Source of the DNA: Roseithermus sacchariphilus
GTDB taxonomy: Bacteria > Bacteroidota > Rhodothermia > Rhodothermales > MEBIC09517
Reading direction: 5' to 3'
DNA length: 64,000 bases
Assembly (NCBI GenBank): GCA_003285105.1
Contig: CP030158.1
Coordinates: 915,447 to 979,446 of the forward strand
Position 1 is the first letter of the stretch, and every line of letters begins with the position of its first letter. Below the pieces are notes generated by a model, which was given only the letters and a program-made list of their open reading frames with translations, did no database searches and had not been told where the DNA came from. Below are positions 1 through 9,701 of this stretch, in pieces. A program made the position numbers and the translations under genes.

Positions 1-24
1 CGGGCGCACGTCCCCGTCCGCCGG

Positions 25-594
25 TCAGACCTCCATGATCTCCTCCTCCTTGCGGTCCAGCAGCCGGTCGATCTTGGCGATGTACTCGTCGGTGAGCTTC
101 TGCAGTTCGTCCTCGGCGGCGTAGCGCAGGTCCTCCGACAGCCCCATCTCCTCCTGGGTGGATTTGATCTGGTCCTTGGCGTGCCGCCGGATGTTGCGAA
201 TGGCGATCTTGGCCTCCTCGCCGCGCGCGCGGGCGCTCTTGGCCAGGTCACGCCGGCGCTCCTCGGAGGGCGGCGGCACCGGGATGCGGATCAGCGAGCC
301 GTCGTTGTTCGGGTTGAGGCCGAGGTTGGCGGCCATGATGGCCTTCTCGATCTCGGCCAGCGCCGAGCGATCCCAGGGCTGGACGACCAGCAGGTCCGGC
401 TGCGGGGCGTTGACGCTGGCCATCTGCGTCAGCGGGGTTCGCGTTCCGTAGTACTCCACGCGGATCCCTTCGAGCATGGCGGGCGTGGCCCGGCCGGCCC
501 GGATGGTGTTGAGCTCGGCGCGCAGGTGCTCCATGGTCTTCTCCATGTGCTCCCGGGCGTCGTCCAGGATGAGGTCCATGTTTTCGTCCAACAT
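25..594 (-). CDS. frr: Ribosome recycling factor
   Basis: This 189-residue protein matches ribosome recycling factor along its whole length, and the family is normally about 185 residues. With EF-G it splits the post-termination ribosome. Family-typical parts visible are the N-terminal helix with EHMEKTMEHLRAELNTIRAG, the loop RATPAMLEGIRVEYYG, and the C-terminal three-helix-bundle residues RRHAKDQIK. Met1 (594) or Met6 (579) could be the start; Met6 brings the length closest to the family norm. It is the last gene of the rplM-rpsI-rpsB-tsf-pyrH-frr block and lies 32 bases after pyrH, so it is probably cotranscribed with it. Confidence 0.97.
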   Translation of the reverse strand: MLDENMDLILDDAREHMEKTMEHLRAELNTIRAGRATPAMLEGIRVEYYGTRTPLTQMASVNAPQPDLLVVQPWDRSALAEIEKAIMAANLGLNPNNDGSLIRIPVPPPSEERRRDLAKSARARGEEAKIAIRNIRRHAKDQIKSTQEEMGLSEDLRYAAEDELQKLTDEYIAKIDRLLDRKEEEIMEV

Positions 595-626
595 CGGGTA
601 CCTCCCAGGCGGGTTGGTAGACAGGG

Positions 627-1400
627 TCAGGCGCGGGCGACCTCGACCGCCGGCGCGGCGTCGTTCCAGTGTACGAGCGTCCCGATGGGATCACCGCGCA
701 ACACCCGGAGCAGATTGCCCGGCTCGTTCATGTTGAAGACGATGATCGGCTGCCGGGCTTCGCGGCACAGCGTGAAGGCCGTCATGTCCATCACGCGCAG
801 GTCGCGCCGGATGACCTCGGCCCCGTGGATCTTCGGGAGGTGCTGTGCCTGCGGGTCCTTCTCGGGGTCGGCGGTGAAGACCCCGTCCACGCGGGTCCCC
901 TTGAGCAGCACCTCGGCGTCGATCTCCAGCGCACGCAGCGCGGCGGCGGTATCGGTGGTGAAGTAGGGGTTGCCGGTGCCCGAGCCGAAGATGACGACGC
1001 GGCCCTTCTCCAGATGCCGCATCGCCCGCCGTCGGATGAACGGCTCGGCGATCTGCTCCATCTTGATGCTGGACTGCAGCCGCGTCTGCAAGCCGGCCTG
1101 CTCCAGCGCATCCTGCAACGCCATCGCGTTGATCATCGTGGCAAGCATGCCCATGTAATCGGCATGGGCGCGGGTCATCCCCTTCGTGGCGTTGTTGACA
1201 CCACGGAAGATGTTGCCGCCGCCGATGACGATGGCCAGCTCGATGCCCAGCTCGACGACCTGCTTGATGTCGACGGCGTAGGCCGCCAGCACGTCTTCGT
1301 CGATGCCGTAGGGCTGGCGACCCAGGAGCGCTTCACCGCTCAGCTTGAGCAGGGCGCGCTTGTACCGCAGGCCGCCGGAAGGACGCTGCTCCTCGTGCAT
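627..1400 (-). CDS. pyrH: UMP kinase
   Basis: Uridylate kinase of the amino-acid-kinase fold, phosphorylating UMP to UDP in pyrimidine nucleotide synthesis in the cytoplasm. The frame is open to 1574, but the ATG at 1400 is the better start: it gives 257 residues, puts the phosphate-binding motif KLSGEAL at residues 19-25, and leaves the terminator hairpin at 1496-1536 outside the gene. GGGNIFRG and the nucleotide-binding stretch [19 protein letters not shown] are both present. The pairing tsf-pyrH-frr is conserved in many bacteria. The hairpin upstream suggests pyrH-frr may get reduced read-through or its own promoter. Confidence 0.96.
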   Translation of the reverse strand: MHEEQRPSGGLRYKRALLKLSGEALLGRQPYGIDEDVLAAYAVDIKQVVELGIELAIVIGGGNIFRGVNNATKGMTRAHADYMGMLATMINAMALQDALEQAGLQTRLQSSIKMEQIAEPFIRRRAMRHLEKGRVVIFGSGTGNPYFTTDTAAALRALEIDAEVLLKGTRVDGVFTADPEKDPQAQHLPKIHGAEVIRRDLRVMDMTAFTLCREARQPIIVFNMNEPGNLLRVLRGDPIGTLVHWNDAAPAVEVARA

Positions 1401-1495
1401 GATCGGTTGCGTCAGGTTCAAAGCACCGGAAACTACTGCGGGGCCGGCTCTCTTGCAACGCAGCGGCGCCACGGCCGGCCCGCCGCGCCCCGCAC

Positions 1496-1536
1496 GAAAA
1501 AGGGCACCTCCGGCCGGCGGAGCATGCCCCTTTTCG
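1496..1536 (-). terminator. Hairpin terminator between tsf and pyrH
   Basis: Read on the minus strand, an A-run and G-run pair with a downstream CCCTTTTT, with an inner CTCCG/CGGAG stem around a GCCGG loop. A stem ending in a run of five T is typical of a Rho-independent terminator. It lies 72 bases after the tsf stop and about 95 bases before the pyrH start, so it probably sets the ratio between rpsB-tsf and pyrH-frr transcripts. Confidence 0.7.
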
Positions 1537-1607
1537 GATGACGGGTTACAGGGGATCGAGGGGAGGGACACCACCTCCCATACCCCACTCCCCCGCGGTC
1601 GGCTGAC

Positions 1608-2435
1608 TCAGTCGCCCAGGGCGAAGCGGACGAAGCGCGTCACGGTGACGTTGTGCTGCTTGAGCATCTCCTGCACCGAGACGGAGGCGTCCTTCACGAA
1701 GGGCTGCTCCAGCAGGACGTGGTCCTTGTAGAACCGCTCCAGCTTGCCCTGCGCGATGCGGTCGATGATGTGCTCCGGCTTGCCCTCGTTGCGGGCGGCC
1801 TCGCGGCCGATCTCGAGCTCCTTGGCGCGGACCTCCTCGGGCACCTCCTCGCGCGTGACGGCGATGGGGTTGAGCGCCGCCACCTGCATCGCCACGTCGC
1901 GGCCGACCGCCTCCACGTCGCCCTCGCCCGCCGCGCTGACGAGCACGCCGAGCTTGGCGCCGGGATGGATGTAGGCGATGACCTGGCCGTCCTCGGCCGC
2001 CAGGATCACGAACCGGCGGATGTCGATCTTCTCGCCGATCTTGCCCGTCATCTCGATGACGGCCTCGCCCACGGTCTGCCCGTCCATCGGGAGCGCGCGG
2101 AGCGCCTCCAGATCGGCCGGGCGCTCGGCGAGGATGAGGTCGGCCACGGCCTGCGCAAAGGCCGCAAACTCGTCGTTGCGGGCCACGAAGTCCGTCTCGC
2201 AGTTGACCTCGGCCATGACCCCGACCCGCCGGTCGTCGGACAGGGCGGTGGTGATGAGGCCTTCCTTGGCCTCCCGGTCGGCGCGCTTGGCGGCGACCTT
2301 CTGGCCTTTTTTACGGAGCAGTTCGACGGCCGCCTCGAAGTCGCCGTTGGCTTCCTCGAGCGCCTTCTTGCAGTCCATCATGCCGACGCCGGTCATGTCC
2401 CGGAGCCGCTTTACGTCTTTCGCAGAAATGGCCAT
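1608..2435 (-). CDS. tsf: Translation elongation factor Ts
   Basis: EF-Ts exchanges GDP for GTP on EF-Tu. The 275-residue product has the N-terminal UBA-like motif [12 protein letters not shown] at residues 15-26 and the core signature [14 protein letters not shown] at about 78-90, both diagnostic for the family. The C-terminal part [18 protein letters not shown] is the usual dimerisation/C-terminal module. The ATG at 2435 places the first motif at its standard position. It follows rpsB by 51 bases, the near-universal rpsB-tsf pairing. Confidence 0.97.
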   Translation of the reverse strand: MAISAKDVKRLRDMTGVGMMDCKKALEEANGDFEAAVELLRKKGQKVAAKRADREAKEGLITTALSDDRRVGVMAEVNCETDFVARNDEFAAFAQAVADLILAERPADLEALRALPMDGQTVGEAVIEMTGKIGEKIDIRRFVILAAEDGQVIAYIHPGAKLGVLVSAAGEGDVEAVGRDVAMQVAALNPIAVTREEVPEEVRAKELEIGREAARNEGKPEHIIDRIAQGKLERFYKDHVLLEQPFVKDASVSVQEMLKQHNVTVTRFVRFALGD

Positions 2436-2486
2436 GTCGATCTATCGTAAACCAGCGTGAATGGGATGCGGGAAAGCCGGGATGGC

Positions 2487-3338
2487 TCAGGCCTCGTCGC
2501 CCTCCTGCGTATCCTGGGCGCGCTTCTCCTTTTCGGCCTGGCGGGAGGCCTCCTGGATCTCTTTTTCCTTCTGCCCCTCGCTCACGGCCCGGGCAATGAC
2601 GGACGTGATGAGGTCGATGGACTTGACGGCGTCGTCGTTGGCCGGGATCGGGAAGTCGACCAGGTCCGGGTCGCAGTTGGTGTCCACCATGGCGATGATG
2701 GGGATGCCCAGGCGGCGGGCTTCCTTGACGGCAATGTGCTCGCGGTTGATGTCGACCACGAACAGCGCGCCGGGCAGGCGGGGCATGTCGGCGATGCCGC
2801 TGAGGATCTTCTCCAGCTTCTCGCGCTCGCGGAGCTTCATCAGGCGCTCCTTTTTCTTGAGCTGGTTGAGCGTGCCGTCCTGCTCCATCTTCTGGAGCTC
2901 CTCCATACGGCGGATGCTCTTGCGGATGGTCTGGAAGTTGGTCAGCGTCCCGCCCAGCCAGCGCTCGACGACGTACGGAGCGCCGCACTCGGTGGCGTGG
3001 GCGCGGATGATGTCACGAGCCTGCTTCTTGGTGCCGACGAACAGGATGCGCTTGCCCTGGCGGCTGAACCGGGCGGCCGCGTCGGCGGCCTCGTCCAGCA
3101 GCGCCTGCGTCTGCATCAGGTCGATGATGTGGATGCCGTTGCGAACCATGAAGATGTAGGGCTTCATCTTCGGGTTCCAGCGGCTCGTCAGGTGGCCGAA
3201 GTGCGTACCGGCCTTGAGCAGGTCCTCGATGGAGACGCGATGGGAGGAGGGCTGCGGGGAGGAGGAGGGTGTGGCAGCGGCCGGCTGCGCGGGCGCAGGG
3301 GCGGCATCCGCCGCCGGGGTGGCGGGCGTATCGCTCAT
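2487..3338 (-). CDS. rpsB: 30S ribosomal protein S2
   Basis: S2 of the small subunit, 283 residues against about 240 in E. coli. The core begins at [26 protein letters not shown] and includes [10 protein letters not shown] and the characteristic [14 protein letters not shown] segment. The extra length is an Ala/Pro/Ser-rich N-terminal extension of about 32 residues and a charged Lys/Glu/Gln C-terminal tail; both are expected to be disordered. The gene lies between rpsI and tsf, with a 185-base gap to rpsI that could hold a separate promoter or an autoregulatory leader, though I see no clear motif there. Confidence 0.96.
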   Translation of the reverse strand: MSDTPATPAADAAPAPAQPAAATPSSSPQPSSHRVSIEDLLKAGTHFGHLTSRWNPKMKPYIFMVRNGIHIIDLMQTQALLDEAADAAARFSRQGKRILFVGTKKQARDIIRAHATECGAPYVVERWLGGTLTNFQTIRKSIRRMEELQKMEQDGTLNQLKKKERLMKLREREKLEKILSGIADMPRLPGALFVVDINREHIAVKEARRLGIPIIAMVDTNCDPDLVDFPIPANDDAVKSIDLITSVIARAVSEGQKEKEIQEASRQAEKEKRAQDTQEGDEA

Positions 3339-3523
3339 GGTGTGCCTCGGTGGTTGGGTTGGATCCGCTACGGCCCTCGCCTGCCCGCCGGCTCTCCGGC
3401 ACCCTTGCCGGAAGACCCCCGACGGGCATCAGGCCGCATGTGTGATAGGGGAGCGATCAGGAACCAGCGGCCAGCGATCGGCAGAAGACCTGACGGCGGG
3501 TCGCTGACGCCTGACGGCTCGAA

Positions 3524-3919
3524 TTACCGCTTCGAGAACTGGAAGCGTTTGCGCGCTTTGGGCTGACCGTACTTCTTGCGCTCGACCATGCGAGGGTCGC
3601 GCGTGAGGAAGCCGGCGTCGCGGAGGGGCTTGCGCAGCTCCTCGTTGAAGGCGACCAGCGCCCGGGAGATGCCGAGACGGATCGCCTCGGCCTGACCGGT
3701 GAGGCCGCCTCCCTGGGCATTGACGACGACGTCGAACTGGCCGGTCGTACCGGTCACCTCGAACGGAGCCGTCACCGACTTCTGCCGCCACTCCAGGGGA
3801 AAGTATTGTTCCATCGGCCGCTTGTTCACGACGATGGTGCCGTTGCCGGGGCGCAGGTAGACCCGCGCCACCGACGTCTTGCGGCGCCCCACGGCCTGGT
3901 ATTGAACCGGTGCTGCCAT
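3524..3919 (-). CDS. rpsI: 30S ribosomal protein S9
   Basis: S9, 131 residues, the usual length. It begins with [20 protein letters not shown], the standard N-terminal signature, contains [19 protein letters not shown], and ends in the basic tail [11 protein letters not shown] that reaches the P-site tRNA. It starts 44 bases after the rplM stop, the classic rplM-rpsI pair. Confidence 0.97.
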   Translation of the reverse strand: MAAPVQYQAVGRRKTSVARVYLRPGNGTIVVNKRPMEQYFPLEWRQKSVTAPFEVTGTTGQFDVVVNAQGGGLTGQAEAIRLGISRALVAFNEELRKPLRDAGFLTRDPRMVERKKYGQPKARKRFQFSKR

Positions 3920-3963
3920 GTCAGATGAATCCTGGTATAGATGAACGATCGGGTTGTGGAGCG

Positions 3964-4407
3964 CTACAGCTCCAGGGGCTCGGGCTGCTGGGCCTCGTGC
4001 GGGTGCGTGGGGCCGGCGTACACCTTCAGCTTCCGGAACATCTGACGGCCCAGCGGGCCCTTGGGCAGCATGCCCCGCACGGCATTCTGCACGATGAAGG
4101 TCGGCTTCTTCGTGCGCATCTCGGCCGGCGTCCGCAGCCGCACCCCGCCCGGATAGCCCGAGTGGCTAAAGTATTGCTTGGCCGCCTCCTTGTTGCCGGT
4201 GAAGCGCACCTTGTCCGCATTGATGACCACGACGAAGTCGCCGGTGTCCACGTGCGGGGTGAAGGACGGCTTGTGCTTGCCGCGCAGGATCGTCGCAATC
4301 CGCGAGGCCAGCCGGCCCACCACCTGGTTCTCGGCGTCCACGACGTACCACCGCCGCTCCACCTCGCCGGCTTTGGCGCTGTAGGTTTTAAACGAGTTCA
4401 CGTCCAT
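3964..4407 (-). CDS. rplM: 50S ribosomal protein L13
   Basis: L13, an early assembly protein of the large subunit. The frame is open to 4602, but the start is placed at the ATG at 4407, giving 147 residues, the usual family length, with [20 protein letters not shown] at the N terminus. The longer version would run over the promoter. Family landmarks are [41 protein letters not shown] and [11 protein letters not shown]. It heads the translation cluster and has a leader of roughly 160 bases. Confidence 0.96.
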   Translation of the reverse strand: MDVNSFKTYSAKAGEVERRWYVVDAENQVVGRLASRIATILRGKHKPSFTPHVDTGDFVVVINADKVRFTGNKEAAKQYFSHSGYPGGVRLRTPAEMRTKKPTFIVQNAVRGMLPKGPLGRQMFRKLKVYAGPTHPHEAQQPEPLEL

Positions 4408-4567
4408 GGGAGTGAGCGAATCTGCTGTGTGTTCGGCCCGGTGCGGCGGCCGCGCCGCCGGACGAGGCGCCCCCGGACGATGGCCGGAACCACCGAGGCC
4501 GAGAGCCATGAAGAAAGCCCTGCTCCAGAAGGGATTCGAATGACACCGCCGGAGCCGGGCCATAGAG
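4408..4567 (-). promoter_or_regulatory. Long 5' leader of the rplM-rpsI operon
   Basis: If transcription starts just downstream of the -10 box at 4574-4579, the rplM mRNA carries about 160 untranslated bases rich in short inverted repeats (for example GGGC-TCTAT-GGCCC near the 5' end). Ribosomal-protein operons often carry autoregulatory leaders, and L13 leaders have been described in Bacteroidia. I cannot fold it here, so the regulatory role is inference. The rest of the 4408-4896 intergenic region holds no gene I can support. Confidence 0.4.
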
Positions 4568-4573
4568 CCCTGT

Positions 4574-4602
4574 AAAATAGGAAGGATCCCCTGCTCTGTC
4601 AA
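4574..4602 (-). promoter_or_regulatory. Strong sigma-70-type promoter for rplM
   Basis: On the minus strand TTGACA (4602-4597) is followed after exactly 17 bases by TATTTT (4579-4574). This is a near-perfect -35/-10 arrangement facing rplM, as expected for a highly expressed ribosomal operon. It is closer to the general bacterial consensus than to the TAnnTTTG form of Bacteroidota. Confidence 0.65.
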
Positions 4603-4896
4603 TGCGACAACCCGGGCACGGCGGCCTCGCAGGGCCCGTCACACGCCGCAACGGCCGGGATTGTTTTAAACAGCGCCAATCTTCCCGCAATCTTGAAGAT
4701 CAGCGACCTCGCCCGGGAGCCGTCCGCCCGCCGGCACGGCGTCGGCCCGGCGTCGGCACGGCCTCGTCCCGGCGGCCCGGCCCCGTCGTTTCCACGAGCC
4801 CCGACCCGATCCTTTGCGTATATTGTTCCCCTGCCGCCGAGCCGCTCCGCGTCGGTGTACGCTCGGCCGTTCCTTCACTCGCACGTTTGGTTTTCG

Positions 4897-5556
4897 ATGC
4901 CTTCTCCGGCTTTCCACTCACTCGACGCGGTAGCGGCCCACCTGCCTTTTCACTTGAGTGACATCGAGGCGGCCAACGCGACCTTCGTGCGCTGGTGGCA
5001 GGAGCGCACCCCCGCCCACCGACGCACGGTCGACATCTGGACCTATTGCTTCGTGCGGCGCTACTTCCTCGTCAAGTTCGTCAAGGAGCCCCCCCCGAAC
5101 CCCTCCGACCTCGACGAACTGGTCGAGCGCACCTTCCAGAAGATCGAACGCAACCGCGAGACCATCCGCCAGCCGGAACGCTATGCAAGCTGGGTCAGCG
5201 TCATCTGCAAGAACACCTACCTGAACTACGTCCGCCGCCGTCATCGCCTTTACTCGCTCGATGAGGATGAGGCCCCGGAACCGGCTGCGGATCCTCCCCC
5301 GCCCCTGCCGTACGATGCCGGTGTGCTCATGAGCACGGTGCTGGCCGCCATCGAGCGGCTGCCGAACTTCCTCCGCGAAGTGGCCTACCTGCGCTTCGTG
5401 AAGGCGTGCAGCTACCAGGAAATCGAAGCGCACATCGACAAGCCCCTGCCGATCCTGCGCTCGTACGTCAACAAAGCCGCCCGGCAGCTCCGCCAGGATC
5501 CGCACCTGCTGGCCCTGCTGGAGGAGCCCCTGCCGGACCCGGAAAAACAGGGGTGA
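4897..5556 (+). CDS. ECF-type RNA polymerase sigma factor
   Basis: A 219-residue sigma-70 family protein. Region 2 resembles DLDELVERTFQKIERNRETI followed by the helix ASWVSVICKNTYLNYVRRRHR. Region 4 carries the helix-turn-helix IERLPNFLREVAYLRFV plus SYQEIEAHI. There is no sigma 1.1 or region 3, so it is of the short extracytoplasmic-function type. The first ~60 residues before region 2 are longer than usual. The ATG at 4897 was chosen because upstream codons in the same frame are Pro/Arg-rich and lack family similarity. The next gene encodes a one-membrane-span protein, and the two probably form a sigma/regulator pair. The target regulon cannot be told from sequence. Confidence 0.8.
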   Translation: MPSPAFHSLDAVAAHLPFHLSDIEAANATFVRWWQERTPAHRRTVDIWTYCFVRRYFLVKFVKEPPPNPSDLDELVERTFQKIERNRETIRQPERYASWVSVICKNTYLNYVRRRHRLYSLDEDEAPEPAADPPPPLPYDAGVLMSTVLAAIERLPNFLREVAYLRFVKACSYQEIEAHIDKPLPILRSYVNKAARQLRQDPHLLALLEEPLPDPEKQG

Positions 5557-5757
5557 CCGGCCAGACGTTATATCAAGGCCGGCCCGGTGTCTAGCGCTAC
5601 ACAGGGCCTGCTCATCCACCCGTTCCATGACCGCCCTACCCGACGTGCTCCTACCGCCCAGACCGGCTCTTTCGACGGCTCTCTCGTTCACCTACCCGGC
5701 CCCGGCTTGCCCTTCATGCTGCTGAGGCAGCAAGGTCACCGGCCCGGCTCCCACCAC

Positions 5758-6849
5758 ATGGAACATATCGAGGAAAAATTGCTCCTGTATGGCCAACTCA
5801 GCCAGGCCGACCGTCGCGAGGTGGATGACTACCTCGCCGCGCATCCCGAGCTTCGGCCGTTGCTGGAGCAGGCGCAGGCCCTGAGCGCGCTGTTTGCCGC
5901 CTGCCGGGATCTCCTGTCGGAAACGCCGGGAGACGAGATCCTGGCCTACCTGCTCGTCAGCCGCCACATTCAACACGGACGGCCGTTGCCGGAGGTGCTA
6001 CGGCCGTTCTTCGAGCGGATCGAAGCCCGCCTGGCGTCGGACCCTGACCTGCAGCGGCGCTACCACCTACTCGAAGACCGGCTGCACCGGCTCGAAGCCG
6101 GCCACGATGCCGTCGCCCAGTTCGAGCGGCTCACCGGCACGCGGCTCTACGCACCGGACGACGAGGCCTCGGACGGCCAGGCCCGGTACGTCCATGAACA
6201 CGCACCGCCTCTGGCCATGGCCGCCGAGCCTCCGGCCTCGTATCACCCGTCCGCCCCGGAGGCCCCGGCGGAGGTCCCGGCGGAGCGCCACCGACGGGCG
6301 GACTGGCCGGCGGACCGGCCGGCGGACCGACCGCCGGCGGCACCGGCCCGGCTTCGCCTCGTTTCTCGGTGGGCCGTCGCGGCCGTGCTCGGCCTGTTCG
6401 TCGCCTACGGCCTCCTGGCCGTGGTCAGCCGCCTGACACAGCCCCCGCTGGAACGCCTGGCGTGGATCGACCCGGAACTGCTGGACCTGGAAGGGTATGA
6501 CGTGCAGTTCCGCGGCGAAACCCGGCCCGGGCAGGATCCTGCGGAAACCGCCTACCTGAACGCGTTGGCGCGGCTGCGCGAAGCCCAGACCCGCACCCTG
6601 GGGCTCTTCCCTCGTTTCGACGAAAACCGCCTGCAGGCCGCCGAGGCAGAGCTGCGCAAAGCCCTCGCTGGCGACGCGGGGGGGTTCATCCATAGCGAGG
6701 CGCAGTTCCTGCTAGCCAAGGTGCTCCTGGCGCAGCATCGGACCGCAGAGGCCCGGGTCCTGCTCCAGCAGGTGGCTTCCTCGAACAGCCGCCACGCCGA
6801 CGAGGCCGCGGCCATCCTGAACGCGCTACGTCAACACGCGGAGACGTAA
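5758..6849 (+). CDS. Single-pass membrane protein, possible anti-sigma factor
   Basis: A 363-residue protein. Residues 1-60 (starting MEHIEEKLLLYGQLSQADR) look like the cytoplasmic helical domain of zinc-free anti-sigma factors. About residues 160-200 form a Pro/Ala/Arg-rich linker, residues ~204-222 (WAVAAVLGLFVAYGLLAVV) are one transmembrane helix, and the C-terminal part has helices resembling a TPR (AEAELRKAL, SEAQFLLAKVLLAQHRTAEARVLLQQVA). Starts at 5587, 5716 or 5758 are possible; I chose 5758 because the N-terminal domain begins there. It lies about 200 bases downstream of the ECF sigma gene on the same strand, which supports a regulatory partnership, but no anti-sigma signature motif is visible. 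Confidence 0.6.
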   Translation: MEHIEEKLLLYGQLSQADRREVDDYLAAHPELRPLLEQAQALSALFAACRDLLSETPGDEILAYLLVSRHIQHGRPLPEVLRPFFERIEARLASDPDLQRRYHLLEDRLHRLEAGHDAVAQFERLTGTRLYAPDDEASDGQARYVHEHAPPLAMAAEPPASYHPSAPEAPAEVPAERHRRADWPADRPADRPPAAPARLRLVSRWAVAAVLGLFVAYGLLAVVSRLTQPPLERLAWIDPELLDLEGYDVQFRGETRPGQDPAETAYLNALARLREAQTRTLGLFPRFDENRLQAAEAELRKALAGDAGGFIHSEAQFLLAKVLLAQHRTAEARVLLQQVASSNSRHADEAAAILNALRQHAET

Positions 6850-6888
6850 CCCCTCCGCGTTCTCGCAGGCCCCCCTCTACCGGGTCGC

Positions 6889-8019
6889 TCAGGCGTACGT
6901 GTTCAGCATCACCGGCATGATGAGCATCAACATATCCTCCCCGCTCTCTTGATCCTGCGGGGTGACGACGCCGGCCCGGTTCGGGGAGCTGAACTCAAAG
7001 ACCACGTCGCCCCCGTCGATGTTGCCAAGCACCTCGGTGAGATACACGGCGTTGAACCCGATCACCATCGGTTCGCTGTCGTACTCGCACAACACCGTCT
7101 CACGGGCTTCGCTGGAGCGCTCGATGTCCTCCGCCGAGATCTCCACTTTGCCGGCTTCCAGCGACAACCGGATCTGGTTCGTCATGCTGGAGGAGTAGAG
7201 CCCGACACGCCGCACCGCGTTCAGCATCGCGTCGCGATTCACCACCAGCCGGCGATCGTTCTCCATGGGGATGACCGCCTCGTAGTTCGGATACGTCTCG
7301 TCGATCAGCCGGGCCAGCACCCGGGCGTCGCCCATGTCGAAGCCGACGTAGTTGCCGTCCACGAGGATCGTGGTGGGCTGTGAGGTGACGATGCGACCCG
7401 CCAGCGCCAGCGCCTTCTCCGGCACGATGAACGACGCCGGTGTGTCGCTCACCAACCCGTCCATCGTAAGCCGCACGAGCCGGTGCCCGTCCGTGGCGAC
7501 GGCACGGCCCTCGTCCGCCTGAATCTGGAAGTAGATGCCCATCATGGCCGGACGGAGGGCATCCTTGCTCACGGCAAAGCTGGTCTTCTGGATGGCTCGC
7601 TTCAACAGCGACCCCGCCACCTCGATGGTCACGTCACCGCCCAGTTCCGGCAGGGCCGGATAATCGGCCCCGTCGTGCCCGACCATCTTGTAGCGCCCCT
7701 GGTCCGTCTTCAGCATCACGTTGAAGTCGTCGTCCGCCGAGAACTGGATGGGCAGGTCCGGGAGCGCCCGGAGCGTATCGAGCAGGCGGCGAGCCGGTAC
7801 CGCAATGCGGCGCGCCCCGCCCGTCCCGTTCGTCTCGAACTGCACGGCGAGCCGCTGGATGATCGAGATCTCCAGATCGGTCGCACTGAGCTGCAACACC
7901 TCCCCGTCCCGCTCGAACAGGATGCACTCCAGGATGGGCAGCGTGCTTTTCGACGGAACCGCGCCGCTAACGGTCGTCAGGGCCTTCAACAGGTCGGCAC
8001 TCGAAGCGGTAAACTTCAT
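6889..8019 (-). CDS. dnaN: DNA polymerase III beta subunit (sliding clamp)
   Basis: The 376-residue ring clamp that tethers DNA polymerase III. The three-domain beta-clamp pattern is visible: N-terminal MKFTASSADLLKALTTVSGAVPSKSTLPIL, middle LRPAMMGIYFQI and AVATDGHRLV, and the C-terminal end VMLIMPVM-type strand (DMLMLIMPVMLNTYA). The length is normal (E. coli 366). It follows dnaA by 80 bases on the same strand, the classic origin-proximal order. Confidence 0.97.
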   Translation of the reverse strand: MKFTASSADLLKALTTVSGAVPSKSTLPILECILFERDGEVLQLSATDLEISIIQRLAVQFETNGTGGARRIAVPARRLLDTLRALPDLPIQFSADDDFNVMLKTDQGRYKMVGHDGADYPALPELGGDVTIEVAGSLLKRAIQKTSFAVSKDALRPAMMGIYFQIQADEGRAVATDGHRLVRLTMDGLVSDTPASFIVPEKALALAGRIVTSQPTTILVDGNYVGFDMGDARVLARLIDETYPNYEAVIPMENDRRLVVNRDAMLNAVRRVGLYSSSMTNQIRLSLEAGKVEISAEDIERSSEARETVLCEYDSEPMVIGFNAVYLTEVLGNIDGGDVVFEFSSPNRAGVVTPQDQESGEDMLMLIMPVMLNTYA

Positions 8020-8099
8020 GGCAGGAAGCGTTCAGGTAAGGGAGACGGGAGCAAAGAGAACGGCGCCACAGCCGGATTGGATCCTGCACGCCGGGGAGG

Positions 8100-9701
8100 T
8101 CAACGGGTGCTGCGCAGGTTGATGCGGTGCTTGATCTCTTCGATCATGTCTTTGAACTTCGGGTCGGTTTCGATCTGGTTTTCGACACTCTGGATGGCGT
8201 GGATGACCGTCGAATGATCGCGCCCGCCAAAGTGCAACCCGATCGTCTTGAGCGAGTGCTTCGTGAGTAGCTTGCAGAAGTACATGGCCACCTGACGCGC
8301 CTGCACCACCTCACGCTTGCGGGTCTTGGCCCGCACCAGGTCCTCCGGGATGCCCAGGTATTCACAGACGATCCGCTGGATCTCCTCGATGGTGAGGTTG
8401 ACACGGGTTTCCTTGATCAGATCCCGCAGGACCTCCTTGGCCAGGGGCAGGTCGATCTCGTGCTTGCGTAGAACCGCCTGCGCGATGAGCCGGATGAGAG
8501 CCCCTTCGAGCTCGCGGATGTTCGTCGTCACGTTGTGCGCCACGAACTCGATGATGTCCCGCGGGATCTCGATGCCCTCATCTTCGGCACGGCGCTGCAG
8601 GATGGCGATGCGCGTCTCCAGATCGGGCGGCTTCACGTCGGCCGAGAGCCCCCATTGAAAGCGGGAGAGCAACCGCTCCTCGATGCCCTGAATGTCCCGC
8701 GGGGACCGATCGGCCGAGAGCACGAGTTGCTTGCCGGCCTGATGGAGCGCGTTGAAGATGTGGAAGAACTCCTCCTGCGTCTTCTCCTTGCCGTCGAAGA
8801 ACTGGATGTCGTCGACGATGAGCAGGTCGATCTGCCGGTAGAACAGGCTGAACTCGTTGGCGCGGTTCTGCTGAATGGCCCGCACGAATTCGTTCGTGAA
8901 CTGCTCGCTGGAGACGTAGAGGACCGACTCGACCTTGCGGTTGGCCCGGGCATAGTTGCCGATGGCCTGGATCAGGTGCGTCTTGCCCAGCCCGACACCG
9001 CCGTAGACGAGGAAGGGGTTGAAGCTGGTCGCCCCCGGATTCTCCGCGATGGCGAGCGAGGCACTGCGCGCCAGCCGGTTGCAGTCTCCCTCGATGTAGC
9101 GCTCGAAGGTGTAGTTCGGGATGAGCTGGCTATCGACCTGGACCTTGCGGATGCCCGGGATGGCGAAGGGGTTCGTCACGGGCACCGGCGGGCCCGACGC
9201 GCCGGCAGCGCCCCCGCCGGCAGCTCCTCTCCCGCCCGCCAGGCTACCGGGCGGGACGCCGGCAGGCGGGACGGTACCGGACGGCCCTGGCGGGGCGAAG
9301 CCCCCGGGCGCCTGCCTGGCCTCCGCGGACGGCGGCCCGGCCGGGGGCGCCGGCGGCACCGCCGGCGGCTCGTTGCCCGGACGGCGAGCCGGCAGATTCA
9401 TCGAGGCCCCGCCCTGCCCGGTCTCGGGGTCCTCCTGCTCCATGACGATGTTGTAGAAGAGCCGCCCCTGCGGCCCCAGCACCCGCGTGATGGTCCTGCG
9501 CAGCAGCGGGAAGTAGTGCTCCTCCAGCCACTCGTAGAAGAAGCGGCTGGGCAGCTGGATCGTCAGCTTGATGAGGGTGCCGTCATGCTCCAGGCTGACC
9601 GGTTTGAGTGGCTCGAACCATGTCTTGAAGCTTTGCCTGTTGACGTTGTCCCGAATGATGTCGAGACACTGCTTCCAGACGACCTCGGGTGTTTGCTCCA
9701 T
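8100..9701 (-). CDS. dnaA: Chromosomal replication initiator DnaA
   Basis: 533 residues from the ATG at 9701 (MEQTPEVVWKQCLDIIRDNV); a slightly longer frame to 9728 is less likely. Domain I spans about 1-105. An exceptionally Pro/Gly/Ala-rich linker (domain II) spans about 115-180. The AAA+ domain has the Walker A motif GGVGLGKTH near residue 233, the Walker B LLIVDDIQFF, and the arginine-finger region. The C-terminal DNA-binding domain carries GGRDHSTVIHAIQSV near 490, which recognises DnaA boxes. It initiates replication by binding the boxes in the adjacent upstream region. Binding at 9883 could also autoregulate its own promoter. Confidence 0.98.
   Translation of the reverse strand: MEQTPEVVWKQCLDIIRDNVNRQSFKTWFEPLKPVSLEHDGTLIKLTIQLPSRFFYEWLEEHYFPLLRRTITRVLGPQGRLFYNIVMEQEDPETGQGGASMNLPARRPGNEPPAVPPAPPAGPPSAEARQAPGGFAPPGPSGTVPPAGVPPGSLAGGRGAAGGGAAGASGPPVPVTNPFAIPGIRKVQVDSQLIPNYTFERYIEGDCNRLARSASLAIAENPGATSFNPFLVYGGVGLGKTHLIQAIGNYARANRKVESVLYVSSEQFTNEFVRAIQQNRANEFSLFYRQIDLLIVDDIQFFDGKEKTQEEFFHIFNALHQAGKQLVLSADRSPRDIQGIEERLLSRFQWGLSADVKPPDLETRIAILQRRAEDEGIEIPRDIIEFVAHNVTTNIRELEGALIRLIAQAVLRKHEIDLPLAKEVLRDLIKETRVNLTIEEIQRIVCEYLGIPEDLVRAKTRKREVVQARQVAMYFCKLLTKHSLKTIGLHFGGRDHSTVIHAIQSVENQIETDPKFKDMIEEIKHRINLRSTR

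Noticed and set aside
4515-4570. tRNA-like 3' end on the minus strand (TTCGAATCCC then TTCTGGAGCA)
   Set aside because: The T-arm does not pair (TGTCA against CCCTT), and no matching acceptor strand lies 70-90 bases upstream.
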